A stretch of DNA of 64,000 nucleotides from Rhizobiaceae bacterium. Lineage in GTDB: Bacteria > Pseudomonadota > Alphaproteobacteria > Rhizobiales > Rhizobiaceae. Shown here in pieces: positions 53,251 through 62,273 of the stretch. Every line of letters starts with the position of its first letter. The first letter of the stretch is position 1. Where the stretch lies: the NCBI GenBank assembly GCA_029212415.1, contig JARGOF010000009.1, positions 106,066-170,065 on the forward strand. The letters are read 5' to 3'. Both the position numbers and the translations under genes were made by a program. The notes below the pieces were generated by a model. That model was not told where the DNA came from, did not search any database, and saw only the letters and a program-made list of their open reading frames with translations.

Positions 53251-54459
53251 TTAGTCGATCGGGTCCAAATCCATGGTCAAATGCAGGGCCGTGTCCGTAT
53301 AGGGATTTGCGCGTGCAACATCCTCATCCAGTTCAATTCCAAGGCCGGGCTCTATGGAGGGAATGACGTAGCCGTCCTGCCATTCTATCGGAGTCTTGAG
53401 AATTTCCGCCTGAAAACCATCCCATTTCTGGATGCTTTCGAGTATCAGGAAATTCGGCGTGCAGGTGGCCAACTGGATATTGGCGGCGCCAACAACCGGG
53501 CCGCAATAGAGATGCGGCGCAATCTGGGCGTAGCGGCTTTCTGCCATGGCGGCGATTTTCTTGGCCTCCAGCAGCCCGCCAACCCGCCCGAGATTCATCT
53601 GCAGGATGGACGCCGCTCCACAATCCAGCACCCGCGCGAACTCGTATTTGGTGCAAAGGCGCTCACCGGTGGATATCGGTATCGAGGTGAAGCGCGCAAC
53701 CTCTGCCATCTGTTCGGGCATTTCCGGCGGGACGGGTTCCTCGAACCACAGCGGATCATAGGCCTCCAGCCGTCGTGCCATGCGTTTGGCGCCCGATACG
53801 GTGAATTGTCCATGACTTCCAAACAACAGGTCGGCCCGCGTTCCGACGGCCTGCCTGATCTGCCTGCAGAAAAGCGCGGAGCGTTCCAGATCCTCCAGGC
53901 GCGGCTGGTGTCCGTCGTAAACGGTGTAGGGACCTGCCGGATCGAATTTGACCGCCGTAAAACCCTGGTCGACCCAATCAAGGGCAACCTGTGCGGCGAT
54001 ATCGGGATCATTGTAGACGTTGGGTGTATCCGGGTCAGGATAAACATGTTCGTCTCCTGGCGGATAGAGATAGGTATAGCTGCGCAAACGCTCATGGACC
54101 TTGCCACCCAGCAATTCGTAGACCGGCTTGCCCGCCGCCTTGCCGATGATGTCCCAGCAGGCCATTTCCAGACCGCTCAGGACGCCCATGACCGTGACAT
54201 CAGGGCGCAGGGTGTAGCCCGCGCCATAGGTGCGCCGCCAGAGCCGCTCGATATGGTGTGGATCCTGTCCTTCGAAGATGCGTGCAAACACGTCTTCTGC
54301 CATTTGTGCGACAAGATGCGGGCCGAATGTGGCGCTGTATATTTCGCCCACGCCGATAAGGCCGCAAGAGGTGCGCAACTGGACAAAGATGAAATAGCGC
54401 CCGCCACGCGATGGCGGCGGATTGGCCACAACAAATGTTTCTATGGATTGAAGCTTCAT
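53251..54459 (-). CDS. enolase-superfamily dehydratase/cycloisomerase (mandelate racemase subgroup)
   Basis: A 402-residue enzyme of the mandelate racemase/muconate lactonizing family. Metal and catalytic residues are visible: Lys171 in TAVKFDP, Asp210 and His216 in DLLFGSHGQFT, Glu240 in FEEPVPP, Glu266 in STGERL, and His316 in APHLYCG. It resembles galactonate dehydratases and 3,6-anhydro-L-galactonate or galactarolactone cycloisomerases. ATG 54459 is preferred to 54492 on family alignment. It lies between a GMC oxidoreductase and a beta-hydroxyacid dehydrogenase gene; the exact sugar acid is open. Confidence 0.83.
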   Translation of the reverse strand: MKLQSIETFVVANPPPSRGGRYFIFVQLRTSCGLIGVGEIYSATFGPHLVAQMAEDVFARIFEGQDPHHIERLWRRTYGAGYTLRPDVTVMGVLSGLEMACWDIIGKAAGKPVYELLGGKVHERLRSYTYLYPPGDEHVYPDPDTPNVYNDPDIAAQVALDWVDQGFTAVKFDPAGPYTVYDGHQPRLEDLERSALFCRQIRQAVGTRADLLFGSHGQFTVSGAKRMARRLEAYDPLWFEEPVPPEMPEQMAEVARFTSIPISTGERLCTKYEFARVLDCGAASILQMNLGRVGGLLEAKKIAAMAESRYAQIAPHLYCGPVVGAANIQLATCTPNFLILESIQKWDGFQAEILKTPIEWQDGYVIPSIEPGLGIELDEDVARANPYTDTALHLTMDLDPID

Positions 54460-54518
54460 GGTGACATCTCTTTGAAGGAGGAGTGACTGCACCCTTGCAG
54501 CCGATGGTTCGTCATGAT

Positions 54519-56150
54519 TCAGCGTCCGCCCGTCTGCATGTCCTCGATGATCATGTCTGCGCCCTTTTGCGCCAGCATGATCGTCGGGGCATTGGTATTG
54601 CCGGATGTCACATTGGGGAAAGCCGACGCATCAATGACCCGCAATCCCTCAATGCCGTGCACCCGTAACCGTGCATCGAGCACCGCGTTCTGTGGTCCTG
54701 TTCCCATCCGGCAGGTGCAGGTCGGGTGATAGACCGTGGCGCTGCGCTCCCTGAAATCCTGCAATGCTTCGGCATCATTCATGGTGGTGGGATCGGGTTG
54801 CCTTCGAGCCTTGATCAGGTCCTGCATCGCAGGTGTTTCAATCAGCGCGCGCAGCAGGTGGACACCGCGCAGGACGCCATCCCTGTCTTCTTCGCTGGAC
54901 AGGGAGTTGGGCTTGATTACGGGTGGTTCCTGGATATCAGGTGATGCGATATCAATGCGTCCGCGGCTCGTCGGGCGGCTCGGCTGAAAGGACAGGATAA
55001 ATCCTGGCTCCGGGCCGACCTTCGGTGGTGTATCGACACCGGTGGAATAGGTCACCGGGTTGCAGTAGATTTGCATGTCCGGCTGTGGCGCCTCAGGCGA
55101 GGAGCGGATGAAGCCGCCGCACTGGTTGACGCTGAGACTGAACAGTCCGCGGCGTGTAAATGCGTATTGGAAAGCGGCGGCCATGCGCCCCTGCAAGCGG
55201 CCCAATTGGCTGTTGATTGTCGGTTGCGTACAATCATAAAGATAGCTGATGGCCAGATGGTCCTGCAAACCACCGCCGACTTCCGGCAGATCACAAACAA
55301 CATCAATGCCATGATCGCCAAGCAGTGCGGCCGGACCAAGGCCGGAGTGCTGCAGCAGCTTGGGAGAATTGATTGTTCCACCACTGACGATAATTTCCCG
55401 TCTGGCCCGGGCTTGCCTCGATTGATCGTCCTGCCGGTAGGAAACTGCTGTGGCTTTGCTGCCTTCGAACAACAATCGCTCCACCGTCGCATGGGTGACA
55501 AGCCGCAGATTGCCGCGCCGCAAGGCCGGACGCAGGAAGGCATCAGCGGATGAACAGCGCCAGCCATTGCGTGTCGTGTTGTGGTAAATGCTCAGGCCTT
55601 CGGGATTGGCCCCATTGAGATCATCTGTCATCGGCCAGCCGGCCTGGGTTCCGGCCTGCAGAAAACGTGCTGTTACCTTGTGGGCCTGGTCGGCCTCGTC
55701 AGTGACCCATAGGGGGCCTTTGCCCGTGACGACCTGCCGGCCATTGATGCGGCGCACTTTTGTCTCGGTGCGCTCAAAGATTGGTTGCACGGAATTCCAG
55801 TTCCAACCGGTTGCGCCGGACGCTGCCCAATCATCAAAATCATGGGGCAATCCGCGGCAGTAGACCATGGCATTGATGGAGCTGGATCCACCAACAACGC
55901 GTCCGCGCGGCCAATAGGCGATTCTGTTGTTGAGACCTGCATCGGGCTGCGCATTGTAGCGCCAGTTCACCGAGGGGTTTTGATAGGTAAAGGCATAACC
56001 GATGGGCACTTGAATGGACAATTTGCGGTCTGAGCCACCGGCTTCCAGCAGCAGCACCTTATGACGCCCGTCTTCCGACAGCCGGTTGGCCAAAACGCAG
56101 CCCGCTGATCCGGCACCGACGATAATGAAATCATATTCTTCAACGGTCAT
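54519..56150 (-). CDS. GMC-family FAD oxidoreductase
   Basis: A 543-residue glucose-methanol-choline oxidoreductase. The FAD-binding motif is [20 protein letters not shown], with GMC signatures in [15 protein letters not shown] and [18 protein letters not shown]. The active-site histidine region is [10 protein letters not shown], and the C-terminal block [18 protein letters not shown] is typical. No signal peptide, so it is cytoplasmic. It is the first gene of the unit and would oxidise an alcohol or sugar to supply the enolase-family dehydratase; this is inference. Confidence 0.9.
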   Translation of the reverse strand: MTVEEYDFIIVGAGSAGCVLANRLSEDGRHKVLLLEAGGSDRKLSIQVPIGYAFTYQNPSVNWRYNAQPDAGLNNRIAYWPRGRVVGGSSSINAMVYCRGLPHDFDDWAASGATGWNWNSVQPIFERTETKVRRINGRQVVTGKGPLWVTDEADQAHKVTARFLQAGTQAGWPMTDDLNGANPEGLSIYHNTTRNGWRCSSADAFLRPALRRGNLRLVTHATVERLLFEGSKATAVSYRQDDQSRQARARREIIVSGGTINSPKLLQHSGLGPAALLGDHGIDVVCDLPEVGGGLQDHLAISYLYDCTQPTINSQLGRLQGRMAAAFQYAFTRRGLFSLSVNQCGGFIRSSPEAPQPDMQIYCNPVTYSTGVDTPPKVGPEPGFILSFQPSRPTSRGRIDIASPDIQEPPVIKPNSLSSEEDRDGVLRGVHLLRALIETPAMQDLIKARRQPDPTTMNDAEALQDFRERSATVYHPTCTCRMGTGPQNAVLDARLRVHGIEGLRVIDASAFPNVTSGNTNAPTIMLAQKGADMIIEDMQTGGR

Positions 56151-56388
56151 GCGCGTTCCATTTGTTCAAGTGTATTGATACGCATAGGAGAGGGAACAGA
56201 TAAAGCCCTTTCCCTTGGGTGACACAGATATTTGCGGGTCTCTGGCACTATGGGCAGACAGGTGCGCATCAGGATTGCTGTGTTGCAGAATGGCTTTGTT
56301 GCACCACCGCGTCGCCGGGAAACGCGGACTGCCTCTCCAAGGGTAACTGCCTCCCACGGGTATATGTCGATTTACGCCTTGCCAGATT

Positions 56389-57738
56389 ATGTGGCCGGTC
56401 GCTATGCAGAGCATGCGTTGTGCGGTGGAAGGATCATCTTTGGAACGATCAGGATTCTTGAGCAATTTTTTCTGGACACATCTTCATCGCAGTGATGCCT
56501 GTGCAAATTTCCGCTGGGCAGCGGCTCTTTTCATCATGCTGGCTGTTTTTCCGGGAATCGGCAGCGCCGGAACCGGGTGGCTGGTTGCCATCTGCGTTTC
56601 CAGCCTGGGTTACTGGATTTTCGACCCGCACTGCCGCAAGCTTGTACAACACGAAAAGATCCTGGCTGGGGTGTGTACGCTCTATTTTCTGATCATGGCG
56701 GGCCTGGCCGCTTTCCATGGACCGCTGCCCGGGCAAGAGATCGGCTGGGGAAGCGTGTTTTCCAACCTGCCATTTCTATTTCTTGTTTTTATCCTGCCGG
56801 TCTTGCGGCTGGCGGCGCAACCGGGATGGATAGGGTTGCTTTTCGCTGGCAATGCCTGTGGTGGTATTCTGGCCGCATTGATCATATTGGTCGCCGGTCA
56901 CTATGTTCCTGGTTACGCAAGAACTGCTTTCAGCGGCAATGAGTTGATACTTGCACTGGGAGCGATGGTGTCCGGACTGTTGTGTATCCACGGTCTGCTG
57001 TTTTTCAAAGGCGCGATGCGCTGGCTGATGGCTCTGGGTGCTCTGGCCGCATTGTTTGTTTTGCTCAGTTCGGGCAGCCGTGGTCCACTGCTTTCCTATG
57101 GTGCCACGTTGACACTCTACGCGATTGTGATGGGGTGGCGCTATTTCGGTTTTGCCTTCATGGCCAAACGTGCGGTGATTTGCGGCCTTTTGATTGCAGC
57201 ATTCAGTGTGGCAATGATCGGATCCGATCCGGAATTAACGGGACGCGTCGAGCTTGTCGTTGAAAGGCTGGAAAATCCGTCCGGGCTTGATGTTGCCGAG
57301 GACAGCATCCTGATGCGGCTTGCGCTTTACAAGGCCGGCTTGCGGGCCTTTGCGCAGCGGCCCTTGACCGGATATGGCCGTCAGAATGTGATCGCTGTGG
57401 TCTCCAAATTCGACCCTCAACGCGCATCGCAATTTCCCTATACCCACCTGCACAATGGTTATTTGACAGACATGGTTGCATCCGGATTGCCGGGGCTGCT
57501 GTCGCTTCTGGCCGTTTTACTGGTGCCGCTCTATGCGCTGCGCCATGCACAGCCGGTGGTGTTTGGCGGGGTGCTCTGTCTGTCATTGTCCTATCTGTTT
57601 TATGGCATGACCAATCTCTTATTCTACCATGACACGGCCAACTTCCTGTTTTTGGGGATGGTTGCCGTTTTCAGCACATTGTCGAACCTGCCGGAATTGC
57701 CCGGCGTGACCGTCAAAACGACTTCGACCCGACGTTGA
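56389..57738 (+). CDS. O-antigen ligase-family membrane protein
   Basis: A 449-residue protein with about ten to twelve predicted helices and one large periplasmic loop (about residues 285-370). The Wzy/WaaL signature region is in LSSGSRGPLLSYG and in GYGRQNVIAVVSKF, THLHNGYLTDMVASGLPG, with the conserved His/Gly. It joins O-antigen or exopolysaccharide units to a carrier. The start is uncertain: the first residues are unlike a membrane protein N-terminus, and TTG codons after GGAAGGA near 56440 are alternatives. It ends overlapping the convergent sugar transferase gene by 26 bases. Confidence 0.83.
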   Translation: MWPVAMQSMRCAVEGSSLERSGFLSNFFWTHLHRSDACANFRWAAALFIMLAVFPGIGSAGTGWLVAICVSSLGYWIFDPHCRKLVQHEKILAGVCTLYFLIMAGLAAFHGPLPGQEIGWGSVFSNLPFLFLVFILPVLRLAAQPGWIGLLFAGNACGGILAALIILVAGHYVPGYARTAFSGNELILALGAMVSGLLCIHGLLFFKGAMRWLMALGALAALFVLLSSGSRGPLLSYGATLTLYAIVMGWRYFGFAFMAKRAVICGLLIAAFSVAMIGSDPELTGRVELVVERLENPSGLDVAEDSILMRLALYKAGLRAFAQRPLTGYGRQNVIAVVSKFDPQRASQFPYTHLHNGYLTDMVASGLPGLLSLLAVLLVPLYALRHAQPVVFGGVLCLSLSYLFYGMTNLLFYHDTANFLFLGMVAVFSTLSNLPELPGVTVKTTSTRR

Positions 57739-58258
57739 TGATCGTTGCAGCGCAGATGCGCAGATCAAACAGCAGCGACTGTTTTTTCATATAGGTGTGA
57801 TCGCAAAGCGCCAATTCTGCCGGACGTGACATGTCGATACCGCGTATCTGGGCAAGGCCGGTAATGCCGGGCCTGATGCGAAAGACATCGTGCTTGCGGC
57901 GCTCTTCAATGACCTGATGCTGGCCAGGCAGGCAGGGGCGAGGGCCAACCAGGCTCATATCACCGCGCAGCACATTGAACGCCTGGGGCAATTCATCGAG
58001 CTTTGTCCTGCGGATCAATCTGCCGATGCGTGTGAACTGGTCGGCTGAGACCTCGTGGGTTCCCAACAGAGGCGTGCCTCGCCGCATCGAACGCAACTTC
58101 CACATGGTGAAAGGCCTTTGGTCACGCCCGAGCCTGATCTGGCAATAGAGTGGATTGCCGGCGGTTTCCAAACGGATCAGCAATGCCAGCAAAGCAATCA
58201 GGGGCCACAGCAGCAAAAGCGCGAGGGCTGCCACGATGATGTCAATGAGCCGTTTCAC
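57713..58258 (-). CDS. undecaprenyl-phosphate sugar transferase (small PglC/WcaJ-type)
   Basis: A 181-residue initiating phosphoglycosyl transferase. An N-terminal re-entrant membrane helix (VKRLIDIIVAALALLLLWPLIALLA) is followed by the catalytic Asp-Glu pair in KLDELPQAFNVLRGDMSLVGPRP, which is the family signature. The length matches PglC-like, single-domain enzymes. GTG 58258 is preceded by AAGGTG; the upstream open frame overlaps the glycosyltransferase and is rejected. The start overlaps the GT4 stop by 17 bases, so both are made from one transcript. Confidence 0.88.
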   Translation of the reverse strand: MKRLIDIIVAALALLLLWPLIALLALLIRLETAGNPLYCQIRLGRDQRPFTMWKLRSMRRGTPLLGTHEVSADQFTRIGRLIRRTKLDELPQAFNVLRGDMSLVGPRPCLPGQHQVIEERRKHDVFRIRPGITGLAQIRGIDMSRPAELALCDHTYMKKQSLLFDLRICAATIINVGSKSF

Positions 58259-59363
58259 CGAGCACCTTCCTGTAAAGATCGAGATAGCGTTCACCCATCG
58301 TCGTGGCCTGGAGTTCTGCGTCGAACCGCATGCGTGCAGCACTGCCGAATTGATGACGCAAGCTGGCATCACCGTCCAGCCTGTTGACCGCATGGGCCAG
58401 GGCACGCGGATCATTGGGCGGGACGACAAGCCCGGTGACATTGTTCAGATTGACGAAGCTGGTACCTGTGCCAATCTCACAGCTGATCATCGGCTTGCCC
58501 ATCATGGCTGCCTCCATCAGCGACAGTCCATAAGCCTCAGAACGCTTGTTTGAAGGGAATACGAAACCGCTGCAAAGGCTGAGCAGCGCGATCTTGTCCT
58601 CTTCATCAATCGATCCGACAAAATGGACATTATCCAGTCCAAGCCTTTGCATGGTCGCAATCAGTTCGGCCTCGCTGGGGCCGGCACCGGCAATGACGAA
58701 AATGGCTTTGGTCTGCCTTGCTGCTTCCAGCAGAATGTTCAAACCTTTGTAATGACGCAGAACACCGACAAACAGAAAAAAACTGTTGCCGAGGCGTTGC
58801 TGCCAGAGCTGCATGCGCGCCTGTGAAGCTTGAGGATAGGATGCCGGATCCAGGCCGAGCGGGATGACCCGGATCTTGTCAATAAAACGCGGCAGAACCG
58901 TGCTCGAGGCCAGATAGTTTTCAGATGTAGGCACGATGGCATCGACACTGGACAAAAACCTGTTCCTTAAGGGTGCATAGCAGGCTTCGAGGAGCGGGTT
59001 TGCAAGGGCGTCGGCATGGTAGGTCACGATGGTTGGTTTACCCGTGTTTGCCATGAAATACATCATGTCCATGAACGGCCAGGGGAAATGCAGGTGTATC
59101 AGATCGGATTCAGCGGCCAGATTTTTTAATGCGCCGAGGCAGTTGAAGGAAATATCCGTCGATGAAATTGCCAGGTGTCTTTTGGCCTGATGCACAGTCT
59201 GACCGTTGAAATGCAGTGCATCGGCATGAGGATTGTTACTCAGGGCGAGAATCTGGTGCACAGCACCGCCTGAAGCGGTTGTCTCGGCGATGGCATTGAT
59301 GGACCGTTCCACGCCGCCGAATGTGTCGGGCCAATAGGTTTTGAAAAAGTGTAATATGCGCAT
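58242..59363 (-). CDS. GT4-family glycosyltransferase
   Basis: A 373-residue retaining glycosyltransferase. The N-terminal domain starts MRILHFFKTYWPDTFGGVERS with the GG-V motif, and the C-terminal nucleotide-sugar domain has GVLRHYKGLNILLEAA and the E-x7-E motif EAYGLSLME. ATG 59363 gives the expected N-terminus; the frame to 59468 extends it without similarity. It likely adds a sugar to a lipid-linked intermediate after the sugar transferase encoded downstream. Confidence 0.9.
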   Translation of the reverse strand: MRILHFFKTYWPDTFGGVERSINAIAETTASGGAVHQILALSNNPHADALHFNGQTVHQAKRHLAISSTDISFNCLGALKNLAAESDLIHLHFPWPFMDMMYFMANTGKPTIVTYHADALANPLLEACYAPLRNRFLSSVDAIVPTSENYLASSTVLPRFIDKIRVIPLGLDPASYPQASQARMQLWQQRLGNSFFLFVGVLRHYKGLNILLEAARQTKAIFVIAGAGPSEAELIATMQRLGLDNVHFVGSIDEEDKIALLSLCSGFVFPSNKRSEAYGLSLMEAAMMGKPMISCEIGTGTSFVNLNNVTGLVVPPNDPRALAHAVNRLDGDASLRHQFGSAARMRFDAELQATTMGERYLDLYRKVLGETAH

Positions 59364-59647
59364 GTGGTTCTCTGGAGCCCTGATGGAAAAGCCAAGCCTG
59401 CTCCATTCAGTAGACAAACCGACCTTATACGCGGCCAGTGAGTTGGTGAAACCCCGAAATGCATTCAATTCCGGTTGGCCAGGGCATGTTCAGGTGTGTG
59501 TATCGGTTTAAATGATTGGTTCCTTCCACTTGCACAAAGGCGTTGAGGCTGGTAGCTGAAAACACCTTGTGCGCGCAGGAATTTTGATGATCGTCATGTC
59601 GAAACAACAAGTTTCCGACACGTTTGCCTTTTTCAGGAGGCGATGAA

Positions 59648-60604
59648 ATGGAGCCGTCACTCCCTGCTCATGTCGTGATTACGCCTGTTTTTGAAGACAG
59701 TGAGGCTGCCGGGCAGATGTTTCATGCTCTGGCGGCGGCGATGGGTTCCAATGTTTTTGTCATAGCAGTTGACGACGGTTCGGTTGCGCAGCCATTGCGT
59801 CAGGAAAGTATCGGCAAGGCAGGTCTCGACGGGATTGTCATTCGTCTGAAAAGAAACGTCGGGCACCAAAGAGCCATTGCAGTCGGCCTTGGTTATGCGG
59901 CCGAGCATTTTCCCGACGCAACAACCATTGTCATGGATTGTGACGGCGAGGATCTGCCTGAACAGATAGAGGAACTGTTGACAGGCCTTTCACAGCCCGG
60001 GGTTGATGTTGTTGTCGCCCGGCGTAAAAAACGGCTTGAGACGACGAGCTTCAAGATATTTTACTTCTTCTACAGGCATCTCTTCCGGCTTTTGACCGGG
60101 CGCAACATCAGCTTCGGCAATTTCATGGTTCTCAGTCCGTTTGCGGTCAAGCGCCTGGTGGCCATGTCAGAATTGTGGATTCATGTAGCCGGCTGCCTTC
60201 TCGTTTCGAAATTGCGTATCCACCATATTTCGCTTGATCGCGGTCCACGTTATGCGGGTCAAAGCAAGATGAATTTTCATGGGCTCATCTTGCATGGGTT
60301 TCGCGCCTTCATGATCTTTGCGGAAGATGTGCTGGTGCGCGTGGGTGTGGCCTGTGCATCCATCGCGGCCGTGTCAATTATGGGCATATCACTATCAATT
60401 TTGCTGAAGTCGGCAGGAATGGCGTCGCCAGGCTGGTTTTCCATGGCGCTTGGAATTCTCGTGCTGGTCCTGATACAGACGGGAACCCTGATCCTGATGA
60501 CCCTGATGTTGACCGGCATCGTGCGCAATGGCATTTCGGTGTCCATCAACTATTTGGATTTTATTGATGAAGTCTGTCCTGCTGAACGCCCGGACAACGT
60601 TTGA
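59648..60604 (+). CDS. GT2 glycosyltransferase with C-terminal membrane helices (GtrB-like)
   Basis: A 318-residue family 2 glycosyltransferase. The GT-A domain shows VITPVFEDSE, VIAVDDGS and MDCDGEDLPEQI, the DxD-type metal site. Two C-terminal helices (about 230-255 and 265-290) match GtrB-type enzymes, which charge undecaprenyl phosphate with glucose. AGGAGG lies 7 bases before ATG 59648. The gene overlaps a gtrA-like gene, which supports the GtrB role in a surface glycan modification set. Confidence 0.87.
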   Translation: MEPSLPAHVVITPVFEDSEAAGQMFHALAAAMGSNVFVIAVDDGSVAQPLRQESIGKAGLDGIVIRLKRNVGHQRAIAVGLGYAAEHFPDATTIVMDCDGEDLPEQIEELLTGLSQPGVDVVVARRKKRLETTSFKIFYFFYRHLFRLLTGRNISFGNFMVLSPFAVKRLVAMSELWIHVAGCLLVSKLRIHHISLDRGPRYAGQSKMNFHGLILHGFRAFMIFAEDVLVRVGVACASIAAVSIMGISLSILLKSAGMASPGWFSMALGILVLVLIQTGTLILMTLMLTGIVRNGISVSINYLDFIDEVCPAERPDNV

Positions 60605-60989
60605 CCAGTTGCGAAGGGGTGAATTCATTCGCTTTGTGGCCAATGGTCTTGTGGCGACGGCAGTTCACTACAGCGTGCTTTATGCCGGCGTGGAGATTTT
60701 TGGCCTGAAATCCGTTGCCCTGGCAAGTGTGATGGGCGCGGCAGTCGGCATTTGCAGTTCGTTTCTGGGCAACTATTTTTTCGTGTTTCAAAATCACACA
60801 CGGCCGCTTCTGGGACGGGTGATCCCCTTCGTCACGCTCTATTCCTTCATGCTCGTCATGCACGGGACTTTCATGCTCATCTGGTCGGACTGGTTGGGGC
60901 TGGATTTCAGACCTGGTTTCCTGATTGCTACCGCCCTGCAGACCGGTTTCAGCTATCTTGCAAACCGCTACCTGGTTTTTGCCAAATGA
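60567..60989 (+). CDS. GtrA-family membrane protein
   Basis: A 140-residue protein with four predicted helices, the usual GtrA size. The family pattern is visible in GEFIRFVANGLVATAVHYSVLYAG and, at the end, TGFSYLANRYLVFAK. GtrA-type proteins are thought to flip polyprenyl-phosphate sugars. The start overlaps the GT2 gene by 38 bases. ATG 60567 gives a short, basic N-terminus; an ATG at 60528 is unlikely. Confidence 0.87.
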   Translation: MKSVLLNARTTFDQLRRGEFIRFVANGLVATAVHYSVLYAGVEIFGLKSVALASVMGAAVGICSSFLGNYFFVFQNHTRPLLGRVIPFVTLYSFMLVMHGTFMLIWSDWLGLDFRPGFLIATALQTGFSYLANRYLVFAK

Positions 60990-61585
60990 AATATATCTAT
61001 GCTCTGGCATGCACGCTGATATTCATCATCCTGTTGATTTCGATCTATCTGATTCATATCAACTATTTCGGCGTTGATGTTGTCCTTTACAGCGCGCTTG
61101 TCGATGCGGCCATTGCCCTTGTGTTGGCGGGCTTGCTGTTTCTTGTCGCTTTTCGTGCGGCCCCGGTTTTCAATGGTTTTGAAAAGACATTGGTGTTGCT
61201 GATCTGGCTGCTGGGGGGCTATGCCTTTGCAATATCCATTCCGACTGTTCTGGACCGATCATTGTCGTTTTACATATTGGAAAAACTCCAACAACGCGGC
61301 GGCGGCATCCGGGAATCATCCATGTCGGATGTCTTTATTCATGAATATATACCTGAATTTCGACTGGTTGACGTGCGTTTGACCGAACAGTTGGAGTCGG
61401 GAAGCGTCGTCATTGAGGATGGCTGTGTGAGATTGACTGAAAAAGGGCAAAGGCTGGCATCGTTCAGCCATTATTTCCGACGTCATTTCCTGCCGAAAAA
61501 ACGCCTGCTTGGCGGCCAATATACCGATGATCTGGTTGATCCGTTCAAGCAGGACGACGCCGTTGAGCGTGGTTACGAATGCTGA
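60986..61585 (+). CDS. uncharacterised membrane protein in gtr-type cluster
   Basis: I do not recognise this 199-residue protein. Three predicted helices cover about residues 1-25, 34-55 and 65-87, and the remaining 110 residues are hydrophilic. A segment near residues 145-175 (VRLTEKGQRLASFSHYFRRHFLPKK contains it) looks like the last helix-strand of a winged-helix fold, LTEKGQRLA. The start overlaps the gtrA stop by ATGA, showing coupled translation. A role with GtrA/GtrB in surface glycan modification is inferred from position only. Confidence 0.7.
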   Translation: MKYIYALACTLIFIILLISIYLIHINYFGVDVVLYSALVDAAIALVLAGLLFLVAFRAAPVFNGFEKTLVLLIWLLGGYAFAISIPTVLDRSLSFYILEKLQQRGGGIRESSMSDVFIHEYIPEFRLVDVRLTEQLESGSVVIEDGCVRLTEKGQRLASFSHYFRRHFLPKKRLLGGQYTDDLVDPFKQDDAVERGYEC

Positions 61586-62273
61586 CAGGGGAAGCGGCAG
61601 ATCGGCAGTTGCTTTTTTGGTTTGCAGTTGCCTGAGTGCGTGGCAGCCTGATGCTTGGCGCAAACGCCCTATTGCGGCGAAGTCAGTGCCGCGCCTGACC
61701 TCCTCCACGGCCAATCCAGCGCAATTGTGAATGAAACCGGTTGCACATCCAAGATGTCCGCCAGGGTTTGGACGCTTCTCAGGTATTGTCCTTGATCATA
61801 CAAGTGGCCCCAGCCAATGCCGTCTCTGGCGAGAATCGGATTGATGGGATGGGTAAAATAGACCATCAGTTAAAGTGCCATAATGAAAAGACAGGTTGTT
61901 GCAATGAAGAAAGCGTCATCGGACAGGCGAATCTGGCGAATCCGGAACATATGGATAACTGTCTCAACTTTTTGTCGTTAAGGCCTTTGTCATCAATCGT
62001 TTTGGCATCGAGCGACAGTAGGCGCGATCCCTTGGGTGATCTTGCAATCGGAACGCAGCAATGGAAATGCCTTGCCGTCGTCCGGCAGGCAAAATAACCT
62101 GTTGTTGCACTATCGGCGAAACCACGATCGAAGGCACAAATTCTTGCTTTGTTGATGCGCTCAAAGCGAGGGACGGATTGAATTGCGTTTGTTGCGTATC
62201 GCGCGTGCAGGAAAGATGAAATCAAATGCATGGCTTATATTCGTATATTTTCAATAGGTTAGGAATGTAAGAT
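61586..62273. other. 690-bp gap with possible gene remnant
   Basis: No intact gene is convincing. On the minus strand, the frame from 61866 to 61669 encodes HPINPILARDGIGWGHLYDQ and further plausible coding sequence, then appears to continue after a shift in the overlapping frame that runs from 61714 (EEVRRGTDFAAIGRLRQASG). This could be a decayed gene. The rest is AT-richer with no repeats that I can define. Confidence 0.35.

Noticed and set aside
53281..54486. 401-codon open frame on the plus strand
   Set aside because: Antisense to the enolase-superfamily gene, whose metal ligands are all visible.
61866..62231. 121-codon minus-strand frame, considered as a transposase fragment
   Set aside because: No catalytic motif, no terminal inverted repeats and no target duplication could be seen.
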